64,000 nt of DNA, taken from contig PTFA01000012.1 of NCBI GenBank assembly GCA_003342895.1, positions 6,614,429 to 6,678,428 of the forward strand. Direction: 5' to 3'. Position numbers and translations under genes: made by a program. Shown here piece after piece: positions 1 through 9,889 of the stretch. Source of the DNA: Casuarius casuarius (lineage: Eukaryota; Chordata; Aves; Casuariiformes; Casuariidae). Each line of letters opens with the position of its first letter. Within the stretch, counting starts at the first letter, position 1. The notes under the pieces were generated by a model. The model had not been told where the DNA came from, searched no databases, and was given only the letters and a program-made list of their open reading frames with translations.

Positions 1-3000
1 TGGCAGCGTGAGAGTGCAGTGGCTGCCTGGCTGCACACAGGCATTTGGCCGGTCTGCAAGGTCTCCTGCTAACTCTCCTCTCACTGATAGTGGGTATATA
101 CAGGATANAGACCTTACATGTTCTGTAAAAAATATCAGGACAGCAAGCAAACCAGAACACTCTGAGGAAGAAAGTTCCTTCATTAAAAAAGCTCTTTAGG
201 AAAAAACCCAAACACAATGAAGTCAAAGCACCATCTTAAAATTTTCAATAATAAATTTTAATTAGCTATGCCTATTGCTATAGCATATTAGATCCTCTGC
301 TTACTGAGCAAGACCCCATGAAAATGTGTACTATATAAACAGAAAACACAAAAAGGATGTCTGTCTCAACTCAACCACTTCTTGTCTGTCTTTCTGTTGG
401 CTTCCATTAAGATAGCGTTTGAACTGAAACTGGAATTTAGCAATTTCTTGGCTGTATACTAGATTAAAAAAAGTCAAGTAATTGCTAAGAACTATACTTT
501 ATCTGAACTATTTCTTTACCAGACAGTTACTAACATACATTCTACTGCTATGTGCTATTCAAATAATCTCACAAAGAAACAGGATACAGAGAGATGAACA
601 ATCTCTCCTATTTTTAGAGAGCTGCTGGTTTTCAAACCACGAAGTTCTTTTTTTCATATGACTTGTTTCAACAGNAAGTTGGAGCAAAGCCAAAATCATC
701 TTCTTTTAGCGTAAGTCTACANGCAAGCCAGCTTTCAAGCTTATTTCTCTATTTAGCTCTAAAAAGAAAGATCAAAATGAAGCCATAAGTTTTTACTAGA
801 TTTTGCATTAATTGATACCCTTTTTAAAAATATGAAAGTAACCAACACACAAGCCTCTCTAGAGTCACTTGCTTCAACATAGTCAGCCAAAGGCTTGCCA
901 CAAGCCATTGCAAGGCTATACAACTACAACCTGGGCTGCTGNGTCCCGAGATCCTGGGAATAAAATTCACCTGGGCTGAACAGTAATTCTCATATACTCC
1001 TTAAAAACCAATTTACATCTCTTATCAGGAATTCTGCATTGTCTTTCTAAACTTCTTTGGATACTCTAGGTGGGAAGCTACTGAAGGTGGAAGGAGGAAA
1101 ATGGGGACTTAACTGCTACTCACCTGCCTTGGTTTCATANCTGGTACCACAAGTGAGGGGGTTTCAAACACTGGGAGTAGTAGCAGAGGCTGGGAACCAG
1201 GATTTACACTTACTGAGAGACAAATGAATACCTGGATCCTCTTCAGGCAGCTGCTTTTCAGTCTTTGCTGCAGTCCTGTAGCTCTGCCTTTGCTACCTGC
1301 AGGTCACTTCAGCCTGGTTTAGGGAGGTAGTGAGGCTCATGCAATCGCATCTCTTGTCTGTCAGTTCCCCCTAATAACTTACTCCAGTAACCCTTGACCA
1401 AAGTTGGCCACATTTGACAGAAGAGCAGCTATAATAGGCATATTAAATTCCTGAAACTTCATGAAAATTTGTAACTTTCTGGGAAGAGAGAGAGTAAGCA
1501 CCTCTTGCTGCTGCAGGGAAGCCAAGCAGCAGCCTGCATTCCCACAGCAGCAGGAGCTCGCTAATTAGGGACTGGCTCATTAGCAAAGGCTTATCAGCCC
1601 TTGTATGGCTGCAGACCAACATTATAGATTAGCATCTTTGCTCACCTGGCAGGCTAGCTTCCCCTGCTTTCATAAAAGAGGAGGTCTCTGTCCCACTGCC
1701 AAAGCAGATGGGCCAGTGGGGTTACTGGAGGGGCCAGTGGGCTGGGTGGGAGCACTGAGGAAGATACTTGGGGAAGGGGGAAAGGGAGTTGGGCTCTGGT
1801 GCAGCTGCCCTGGGAGGAGCTGAGGTTACTTCAGGACACAACCGTGTGTGATATGAGGCTTTACACGTTCTGCTTCTCGTACAACAACTTGTTTCGTGCC
1901 CAGCGTTAGGCCATCAATAGCACTGAGTGCTGCTGGTGTTTCTGCNCCATGCTCCTCTACGCCATGCCCTGCGGAGGCAGAGCACAGAGCATTGCNGTGA
2001 TGCACTGCCTAGGCTACTCTATTCATTTCCTGAGAGAAGCAGTTCATCCACGTGGAGTACCACGCTACAATAGCTATTCTTCTTCCAGGCTGGTGTATTT
2101 CCACATAACACTGCCTCAGGCTTCAAATAGTCTCTCTTTGCACACAGCTTTCAGAGACAGCTTGCAATTGCCAGCGATTGAGCAGCAGTAAGAGAGAGCT
2201 TGGAGCAAGGACAGGGTGATGCTGTGCATTTTGGAGTTGAGAAGGACACCTGCAGACATCTGCTCTCACTTAGTAACTGTTTCTTCGTTGCTGTCTTCAT
2301 ATTCCNTTATTAACCTTGGCTTTGACTGTTGCTTTCCTTCAGTCAGAGGATTATATAGGAAAGCAATGTGGAACTGACTAACTGCTCCAAGAACACTGCT
2401 GCAGTTATCGGACTTGAGGCTGATTTCTGTTATTCCGTCCGTCGGTTAGAGGCATTAGTCCGATGGTTAGAGATAAAGTTTGGCTTGGCTCCAGAACAGC
2501 TGCCAAGTCACGAAGGTGATCTGGAGAGATCTGATAGGAAAGGCAGGCAGATGAGTTGGATTTAATAGCAGCTGTGCATCTCTGAAAGCAACGGAAGTCC
2601 CTAAGAATAATATTCATGAGGTTATAAGGAAGCAAAGGAAGTCAGAGAAACACCACCTGGACAGCACAGCTAGCTCACAGAGAAGATTTTTTTTGCTAAG
2701 GTGCGATTTGAAAAGAGGTGTGCACCAGTAAGCACAGCATGTGCACCTGCCTTCTCTGCTACCATGCGGGGAAATAGGCCATCCCAGCCCTTCTGTGTTA
2801 GTGAAACACTTGGTGAGATCGATTTCCCATCCTCGGGATTTCAGGGATTGACTGATTGCTTAATAACTTGAGTCAAAAGGCTAACTACAAAAAACAGCCA
2901 TCTCCTTAAAGCATTTGTTAGAGGCATGCATTAATNTTAAGCACGATGGTGATTATTTGGAAGGATTAACAGATATACAGAGCATGTTTCCAGCCAGTCA

Positions 3001-3890
3001 CTGCCCAGGCGTTGTGTCTTGGCTGACCCTCCATGCCCGCTCTGACACTGGGACGAACCGCTTTCCCAGCTTTACATCGGTGGGGGGCTTAACTCCTGGA
3101 CAGCAGCCCAGCATCTTAATGGGCCTTCTTTTGGCAGGGGGGTTTCCTGGAACGCCTTTGCGTGGCCTTTAGNAGGGGAGTGGGCGCAAAGGCAAGAAGG
3201 CACCTTCACGTCAGCAGGCTCCTAATTGTTCCCTGCATGTTGTTTGCACAGTGACATAATAGTAACACTCAAAGCTGTTCAACCACAGTAAGTCGAAGGA
3301 AAAAAAAGCTGTTAATAATGATAACTTGCAAAATGGTCTAGTTCTGAGAAGAAATACAAGTCTTATTTATGTTACTCTCAAGAACTGGAAGGATTGTTAT
3401 ATGAAAAGGGAAAATCTGAATTCATCGCAAAATACACAATCAAAAATTATCTTAGGCAAAAGACAGTATTTTGATATCTGTGGGTTTTTTTTTTCCCCCT
3501 GAAGCACATAATGAGTTGAGAGACTGAAAATTTTAAAAATCATGTTTGGAAATGTCTATATGGGTAGTTTACGCATTTGGAGTCCAAACAAAGCACTTTT
3601 TGCCGTTCCTGAATGGAAATGTTTTGCTCTGTAACATTTACCTGGGCTTTATGTGAGTTGTATTTTGGGCAGGTGTCTGCATTTTCCACTCCGGGATAGA
3701 AATTCAGCCTGCACACTGCCTCTCAGATGAGTCATAAGATGCTGCCCCTCAGCTTTTCAACAGAGGATGCTCCTCAGAGCACCACAAGAGACCCTTGTCT
3801 GCAGAAAAGAAAGGGGTCAAAACTTCCCGTTTGACTTTAGACGAGAGCATTAATAGGAACAGAATGAAGACTGTATTTTTTCCCCCTCTC

Positions 3891-3928
3891 TGATGTACAG
3901 GTACCTACACCTTTGATGTACAGGTACC
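3891..3928. repeat. 15-bp direct repeat, 23-bp period
   Basis: TGATGTACAGGTACC occurs at 3891-3905 and again at 3914-3928 without mismatch, separated by 8 bases. Each copy contains the palindrome GGTACC. It is probably a local duplication; no function is implied. Confidence 0.8.
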
Positions 3929-4798
3929 ATGTGCCTATAAAGCTGTTTTTCCTCATTTTTTAAAAAGACTAAAATATGGTTTTATTTTAAATACACTCTG
4001 CACTAAACAAGAATCAAATCCTCTAGTTTTCACTCTATGGCAATTTAAAATGAGTGAAAAAGGTGAGAAGACCTGAAGTACATACACCAAATTGTAGAAA
4101 ACACAGGATATATGGAATGATTGTGGAGAGACTGCCTTGTAATCAATAGGCACATCTTCCTATCATTAAACTTACAGGCTGCTGTAACAACAAAGCCAAT
4201 GGATATGATTCAGTGGGTATTATGTAAATGGCATTTCTTCAGCTATCACCTGGTGTAATTGTAAGCAAAAATCCAGCCAATAAGACCATATACCAGGTTT
4301 GATCTTCATAGAAATAACTACTGTATTCCAAAAGAGATGAGTCCTATTTGCTCTAAAACAATCAAAGAGCACCCGGACTCTCCCAACAAGGTCTCTCTGA
4401 GAGAGGACCCTTCTTGTTGCATCTTTACTGTTTTGTGTTTCTCATTGCACTTTCCTTTAAATACATTTTAGTTTCCAGAAAACACTTTTTTTCTTTCTCC
4501 TTTGGGATCACAGCATGTCCGCTGTGTTATCTAGCTATCCAAGTACTTGGCCACCATCTGAGTGGCACAAACGGGCAATTAAACCAGAAGTGGAAATTAT
4601 GCTTCCTTTGGCCAGACTCTTTTGAAGAATAGTCTTTTGTATTCCTAATCAGGCTTCTTAAGGCTCAGAAGAAGCACTTAAATCATGTCAAATGTCTTTA
4701 AAGTTTTGCAATAAGAGAATGGTGGAAGCCTCTCCTTGATTTACATATGTATTTGTTTGGGAACATGAAAGATAGAGGATAAGACAGCAAAAACTGAG

Positions 4799-4874
4799 TA
4801 TAAAAAGGAGGGGCTAGCAAGGCCACTGTTAAAGGCTGCAGAAGAAAGCACAGCTCAAGATTTCCAGTGTAAGT
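4799..4874 (+). promoter_or_regulatory. TATA-like box followed by donor-like site (weak)
   Basis: TATAAAAAGG lies at 4799-4808 on the plus strand. About 60 bases later the sequence CAGT/GTAAGT (GTAAGT at 4869-4874) resembles a 5' splice site. Together they have the spacing of a short first exon of an unannotated plus-strand transcript convergent with ST8SIA4. Such matches also arise by chance in AT-rich DNA, and no downstream exon was identified. Confidence 0.12.
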
Positions 4875-5553
4875 AGGTCTTCGTTACAGTGCAAGAATTT
4901 TTCATGAACACAGTTACTGATCATGAATTATATGCATGTATTTTCACAGTAATAAGTAATTAAAAGGCAGCACTTTCCCAGTAAAAACTGATAGCCATTT
5001 AAAATAACCTAATTAATATCACAGAACTATAGACAGGATTCCGTAAAATACAGTGTCTTGCTTCTGTGCCATGTAAAAGAACAGAGCTCAGCAAAATATT
5101 GACTTTCATGGCATTCTCAAATTATACGCTAGTTCCAACAGTGTGTGAAGGCTCAGTCTGCAATTATAGAATAAAAATATCAAATTCATTATGGAATACC
5201 AATTTTTCCCCTAGTTTTTATAGACAGGGCAGAGTTGTGTATTTGTTTTTGCAGCATGGCTGGTATAGGTTTAGAAGTTTGCTATTGACTGCATAGGCTT
5301 TAAAGTATAGTATGGAATGCTGTATATGATTTCTACAGCCTACTTTTTCATTTTCTTTTAAATTCAGAAGTGTAGACAGAGGTTAATTCTAGCCCCCATT
5401 GGCTAAGTTTTGCTCTCCTATGAACTACTTTAAACATTTTCTAATAGATATTAGTACATAATTTAAAAATCTTACCACATGAAAATAAAATCAGTGCCAG
5501 ACAAGTTACAAAGGAATATGAACAGATTATAGCAGAAAAAATGAAAAAACTTG

Positions 5554-5559
5554 TTTATT
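5554..5559 (-). promoter_or_regulatory. ST8SIA4: Candidate distal polyadenylation signal (AATAAA)
   Basis: On the minus strand the hexamer sits in ATAAAATAAACAAG and is followed within 30 bases by two U-rich runs (about 5530-5549). This is the usual layout of signal, cleavage zone and downstream element. It is the best-formed of several AATAAA sites after the stop codon. RNA evidence would be needed to place the end. Confidence 0.4.
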
Positions 5560-8500
5560 TTATAGTTGTACAAATAATAAAACAATACCCAAAAGCTGTA
5601 CATGAAATAATATTAAACAGTGTCAAACATGACAATCCTGACAGAATACATATCAATACTTTAAATCACAGAAATGGTATTACATATGCTCAGTAGCAAT
5701 AGTACTGTGCAGGAATGATGCTCTCTGTAAACTCTCTTTATTTTATCTACATTTAGAACAATTGTGCTTTTCCCTACACAAAGTAACAGTGCTCTTAAAA
5801 ATAAATAATAATGTGCAATTTAAGAGTCAGATCCTGAAAGATGCCAATCTAGATGCCCACCTAAGTACTGGACATGTCACTCCCAGTAAAGTCACTGTGA
5901 GTAAGGCGTGGTCAGCCTGCCAGATCAAACACGAAAAAACGCACTGAACCCACATCCGCTTTTCTTCAAATTGCAGTCAGTTTAAAAAAAAAAGGTGCTG
6001 ACCTCAAGTATGTGTTGATTTTATTCTTTAACAAAAGAATGGTAGAGTATTTATTAAATGAGGCCTGGTTTCTTATTACATATCAGATCGTGTAAAACAG
6101 CCAAAGTTTGAAAGGTTCAGTAGATCTCAAGTCGGGAGAGTGGCTCAGAGCTGAGGGAGAAAGAATTGTCCCAAAGCTGAAAACTTAACCATCAGATACA
6201 TTTATCTATATTTTTTATGAAATATGAGAAAGAGTCTCTGCCACAGAAACATTAACATATATGTTAATAAACAATTCACAATAAATTTACCTGAATGCAA
6301 TCCAATTCTTCAATGTAGAGCTACCAAGAGATTTGGAAAAATACANAGTCTGCTGTCCTGATGTAGCTCCCTGTTCTTATTTTTAGCATACTTCTAGGAA
6401 CCATGGCTGGCAATTGATATGACTTTCTTGAAGACAAATTAGAGGAATTCTCAGGTGAAGGGTATTCCTCAGTTGATCCTCACCAAGGCAGATATCATTA
6501 TAATATTTGGGATCCTTCTTTTTATTCTAGCTATTTTGTATTAGTCACTGATAGTGTTGGATGATAAGAGAAGATAATTANAATAAAGCACACCTGAGCT
6601 GTGCCATGGGTCAGGGAGCAGTCATCTGCTCTCAGTGGGGAGATCGGACCAGGTCCCAGCCAGAGGGGAGGTTGAGCGTGGCCAAGGGTTGGGAATGAGG
6701 GCCGAGGCTGGNGGTGCCAGCCATGTGCAATACGAAGGTGGAAAGCATGCAGTAACTGAGGGCAAGGGCCAGTTGTGAGAAGGTCTGGGTAAGCTGCTGT
6801 TGCCTTGGAAGGAGGTGCTGCTGTCATGGCCTGCGCCAAACCAAGTCTGAGAAAACTTGCCCTGAATTGCCTCGTTGGACCAGACTTAGTAATAGGATGG
6901 GAATTTGGACTCCATGGCTTGTGCATTACAGCTAACCTCACCCACAGAAAATTAGATGTGACCCTCGCCAGCAGGGTCTTTGCTCCATCCTTCATTTGCT
7001 GACTTCTAAAGGCAACTTCCCTCATCTATCCCTCATCATTAACGTCTCCTTGTTTTCATTTATTCAACTACAAAAGGACTACAAAAGGGTTTTTTTTGTT
7101 GTTTTTTTTTTTTTTAACTACCAGAGGAATTATAGTGTCTCCATTGACTTTGCTCTCAGAGAAATAATCATATTGGTGTATTAAAACCTTCCCTGAGGTG
7201 AAAAAAACACCTGTCAGTTCATATTGTAGTCANCGTGAATTCCCTTTTTGTTGATGGCCTGACAGCGGAGCGAAGAANAGAGCACATTCCCAGAGGAACA
7301 GATAAAGCTAAACAGGCACTTCTCTGAGCTTCTGTGGGACTGACATCTGTGAACCCTTTATCTCAATAGAAAGTCAATCAGTGTATACCAAATGTGTCAA
7401 AAAGAAAAAAAAGCAGCAAAACCCTAGCAGAAAGAAGAGGAATACACACATCTTTCACCAAGCAAATTTGTCTTAAACTGCAAGCTTACACAGTGTACAT
7501 ATAACACTCTGTGGTTGATCAACAACAAATTAAATACATTCCAGTCTGTATTGCTATTTAGTTCCTAGTGATGCCTTGGTTTCAATGCTGATCTGATTAG
7601 GACCATATCCCACACCTTGGTATATAGCCAAAGTAAATTGTCCTGGGTTGGAGANACTGGTGAACAGGAGACTGCTACTGTTTCCTAGCTATGGCAGGAC
7701 GACTTTCTATTTCACACCAGCCTCTAGCAAAACCGGCTGCAAGTTGGGGATTTAGGCTACTAAATTTGCATAATCACAGACCTCTAGTCATGCATATGTG
7801 AACGTAAGAGGAAACATGGGTAAAAAGTGACATTTTTTTAACTGCTAATTGTTCTTGAGTTTTGTGCTACACATGAAATTCTCCAAGCTAGCTCAAGGTT
7901 TGATATGTACAGTGGATATAATATTTGGAGATAAGGACCTATCCTAGAGCTGAAAACATAACAGGAAAATACCCATATGTTGTATCCGCATGCCTCCTCC
8001 TTAGCCTAGCCTGTCGTGAAAACGGTGGAAGCAGGTGGCCTGCTTTACCTGCTCCTGTAGAGCTAAAACCAACCGTACGCACACAGGTTTTGTACCTCTG
8101 TGTACANTGTACTGACAGTCTGCCTCCCCTCGCTCCTCCAATTTCTTGTTCTCTTTTCTGAAAGGAGGGAGCAAAAGAATGGTTGGTTTTGTGGATAAAC
8201 AGAAAGAATGCTGTTCAGAAAAATCAACGTGAGATAATACAGCTCTGCATTACTTCAGTAAACTACACACCCCTACATCAAGCTGAGACAAAAGAGGTAT
8301 ATTAGAGAGATGTATTATTCAATACCATGAGAAATTTACGTTTTGAAAGAACTGTTTCATCTACAGTCCCTTTATTTTNCATTTAATTGGCTAAGTCTTT
8401 TTTCTTTTAGTATGTTCCAATATGTCAGCTGAGTTCCTCTAGACTTCTTGTTTTCCCTTCAATTAGGAATAAAAATCATATATATTTGAATGTATGAGAT

Positions 8501-8586
8501 AATCTCTTTGCTCNTGCAGATTTTTCTGAAGAATAAAACTCTACAGGCAAAGTCAGTAAAAAGGCTTTGTTTGAGATGCTTCAAGC

Positions 8587-8611
8587 AAACAATTTAAACA
8601 ATTTAAACAAT
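8587..8611. repeat. 9-bp tandem repeat, AAACAATTT, about 2.8 copies
   Basis: AAACAATTT at 8587-8595 is repeated exactly at 8596-8604 and partly at 8605-8611. It lies within the proposed 3' UTR and is a short, possibly polymorphic simple repeat. Confidence 0.8.
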
Positions 8612-9605
8612 ATAAATTACTGTAAATAAAAGATCCAGAAAATGTTTCCTTCAGCAGCANAGAAACATCATATGAATTTTCTTCAAGAAAAGGAAAAATC
8701 GTGTATACAAAATAAGAGTAATCTTTGGTACCAAAAATAAGGGCACCTTTTTCTAAGTGAGTCTTCAGATCTGAATAAAACTGAAAAACCTCTCTTTAAA
8801 AAGGCTCAAAATGACCAATCTCTGAGCAGTTCCATGTAGTGGGTACTGACAGCTGTAGCTAGAAAAACAATCTGGGAGGTTGAGAGCTGTGCGACAGCAG
8901 GTTACAACACAATAACAATTGATAAAGTATTTGATGTTTCCCTCCACCCTCCCTCCCTTATGAATTTTTTTCTCCTAGGACAATTCCTTAAGATACGTAC
9001 TTTTAATTATTCATAACATCCTCAAAATCCTTGAAGGGTTTCAGTACCCAGGAGCAACAAAACCCAGCCAACAACAATAAGAAAAACAGCAACAAAAGCT
9101 GAGGTTATAATACAAGATCAGAAACAGTCCCCTGACTGAAGGCATTTGCTTGATCTGCTTGATCTTACGGACTTTGCTTTCTCTGCGCAATCCCGTCGTG
9201 AGCTTCTCTGCCAAAGCCTGGCGTATTTCCTCGAGAAAATGCCCCATCCACCAGGGATTTCTTCGATAAGCTCTCTGGCCACAGTGGCAAGTCAGCAATA
9301 AGCAGTCCATTTGTTTCTTCTTTAATTCATGACGAATGTATCACTGGATCCTGTAAACACTACTGAGTATACATTCAAGCTTTGTTCTTAGTGAAAGTGG
9401 CACTTACTTGAACCCTTGCAGTCAAGATAGCTTAGTTTTATAGCACTTTACAGGTATAGTAGCTGGTTATGTACTTCTGATAAAATTCCTTTTCCAATGG
9501 CTTAGCGGGTATTGAAATATATCCTCGCTGGGACCCCATTGCCATTCCACGACATCTTTATGATGAAGTGCATATTCTGGACTTCTTATTGTACTTTACA
9601 TGTGC

Positions 9606-9611
9606 TTTATT
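9606..9611 (-). promoter_or_regulatory. ST8SIA4: AATAAA hexamer overlapping the ST8SIA4 stop codon
   Basis: The last codons read CAG CAA TAA followed by AG on the minus strand, so the final Gln codon plus the stop form AATAAA at 9611-9606. No strong GU-rich downstream element is evident in the next 40 bases (a CAATAAG lies about 18 bases on), so it is probably weak or silent. If used, it would give a transcript with almost no 3' UTR. Confidence 0.3.
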
Positions 9612-9889
9612 GCTGTACACATTTCCCTGTTGTTAGTTTAAGTGCTCCTCTGTTATGCAGTACATATAAAGTTTTAAACTCTAGTGGCATCCTATGAGGG
9701 CTGGCATTAGAAAAGTACCGATATTTTAGATCGTCGTAATAATGATATTTGACTGGTTTTCCATGTAAATCTTTTGGGAATGGCCAAAATCCATACAGGT
9801 GAATTTCATCACAAAATCTGGTGGCAAGCGTATACATGAGGAGACCGGTGCTGGGTCGTTTGATGTGGACCTTGTTTGTCAGCCAATAG
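9607..9889 (-). CDS. ST8SIA4: ST8SIA4 exon 5 (terminal coding part, residues 267-359)
   Basis: This exon encodes the C-terminal 93 residues of alpha-2,8-polysialyltransferase IV, a Golgi enzyme that adds polysialic acid to N-glycans of NCAM. The acceptor is a good pyrimidine tract ending TTTCTTTGCAG at 9900-9890; the first base C completes Gly266, then YWLTNKV follows. Visible landmarks, in family numbering: the end of the polysialyltransferase domain (267-277, with KVHIK where mammals have KVPIK), sialyl motif S around [12 protein letters not shown] with Cys292, motif III at HYYD (315-318), and motif VS with catalytic His331 and Glu336 in SPHRMPLEF. The second family disulfide partner, Cys356, lies just before the C-terminal VQQ and stop. 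The frame is intact. Apparent differences from human, from memory: P274H, N308H, A311P, N341Y and K358Q. The paralogue ST8SIA2 is excluded because its C-terminus differs clearly. Confidence 0.97.

Larger units (their letters stand above)
1..5530. other. Intergenic sequence downstream of ST8SIA4
   Basis: No exon, RNA gene or intact transposon is recognisable here. The sequence is mostly AT-rich, with a slightly richer patch at 1500-1830. Short open frames on both strands have no recognisable domain and no splice context. Ten single N bases occur between 108 and 3172. A 15-bp direct repeat near 3.9 kb and a TATA-like site near 4.8 kb are listed separately. The left limit of the ST8SIA4 transcript is uncertain, so part of this stretch could be 3' UTR if polyadenylation occurs further downstream than proposed. 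Confidence 0.6.
5535..9606 (-). other. ST8SIA4: Probable 3' untranslated region of ST8SIA4
   Basis: This is the sequence following the ST8SIA4 stop codon on the minus strand, up to the best distal polyadenylation signal near 5554. It is AT-rich with many TATTTA-type elements and has no splice-supported coding sequence. Further minus-strand AATAAA hexamers inside it lie at 5737-5742, 6020-6025, 6521-6526 and 8371-8376, so shorter isoforms are possible. A roughly 4-kb 3' UTR suits a brain-expressed glycosyltransferase gene, but the exact end is inferred from the signal alone. A minus-strand open frame at 9041-9310 is discussed under findings. Confidence 0.45.

Noticed and set aside
6531..7025. 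164-codon minus-strand open frame
   Set aside because: It lies inside the proposed 3' UTR, includes ambiguous bases, and shows no domain or codon pattern of a real gene.
9607..9889. Assignment of the exons to the paralogue ST8SIA2
   Set aside because: The motif VS region and C-terminus ([18 protein letters not shown]) match ST8SIA4; ST8SIA2 differs at these positions.
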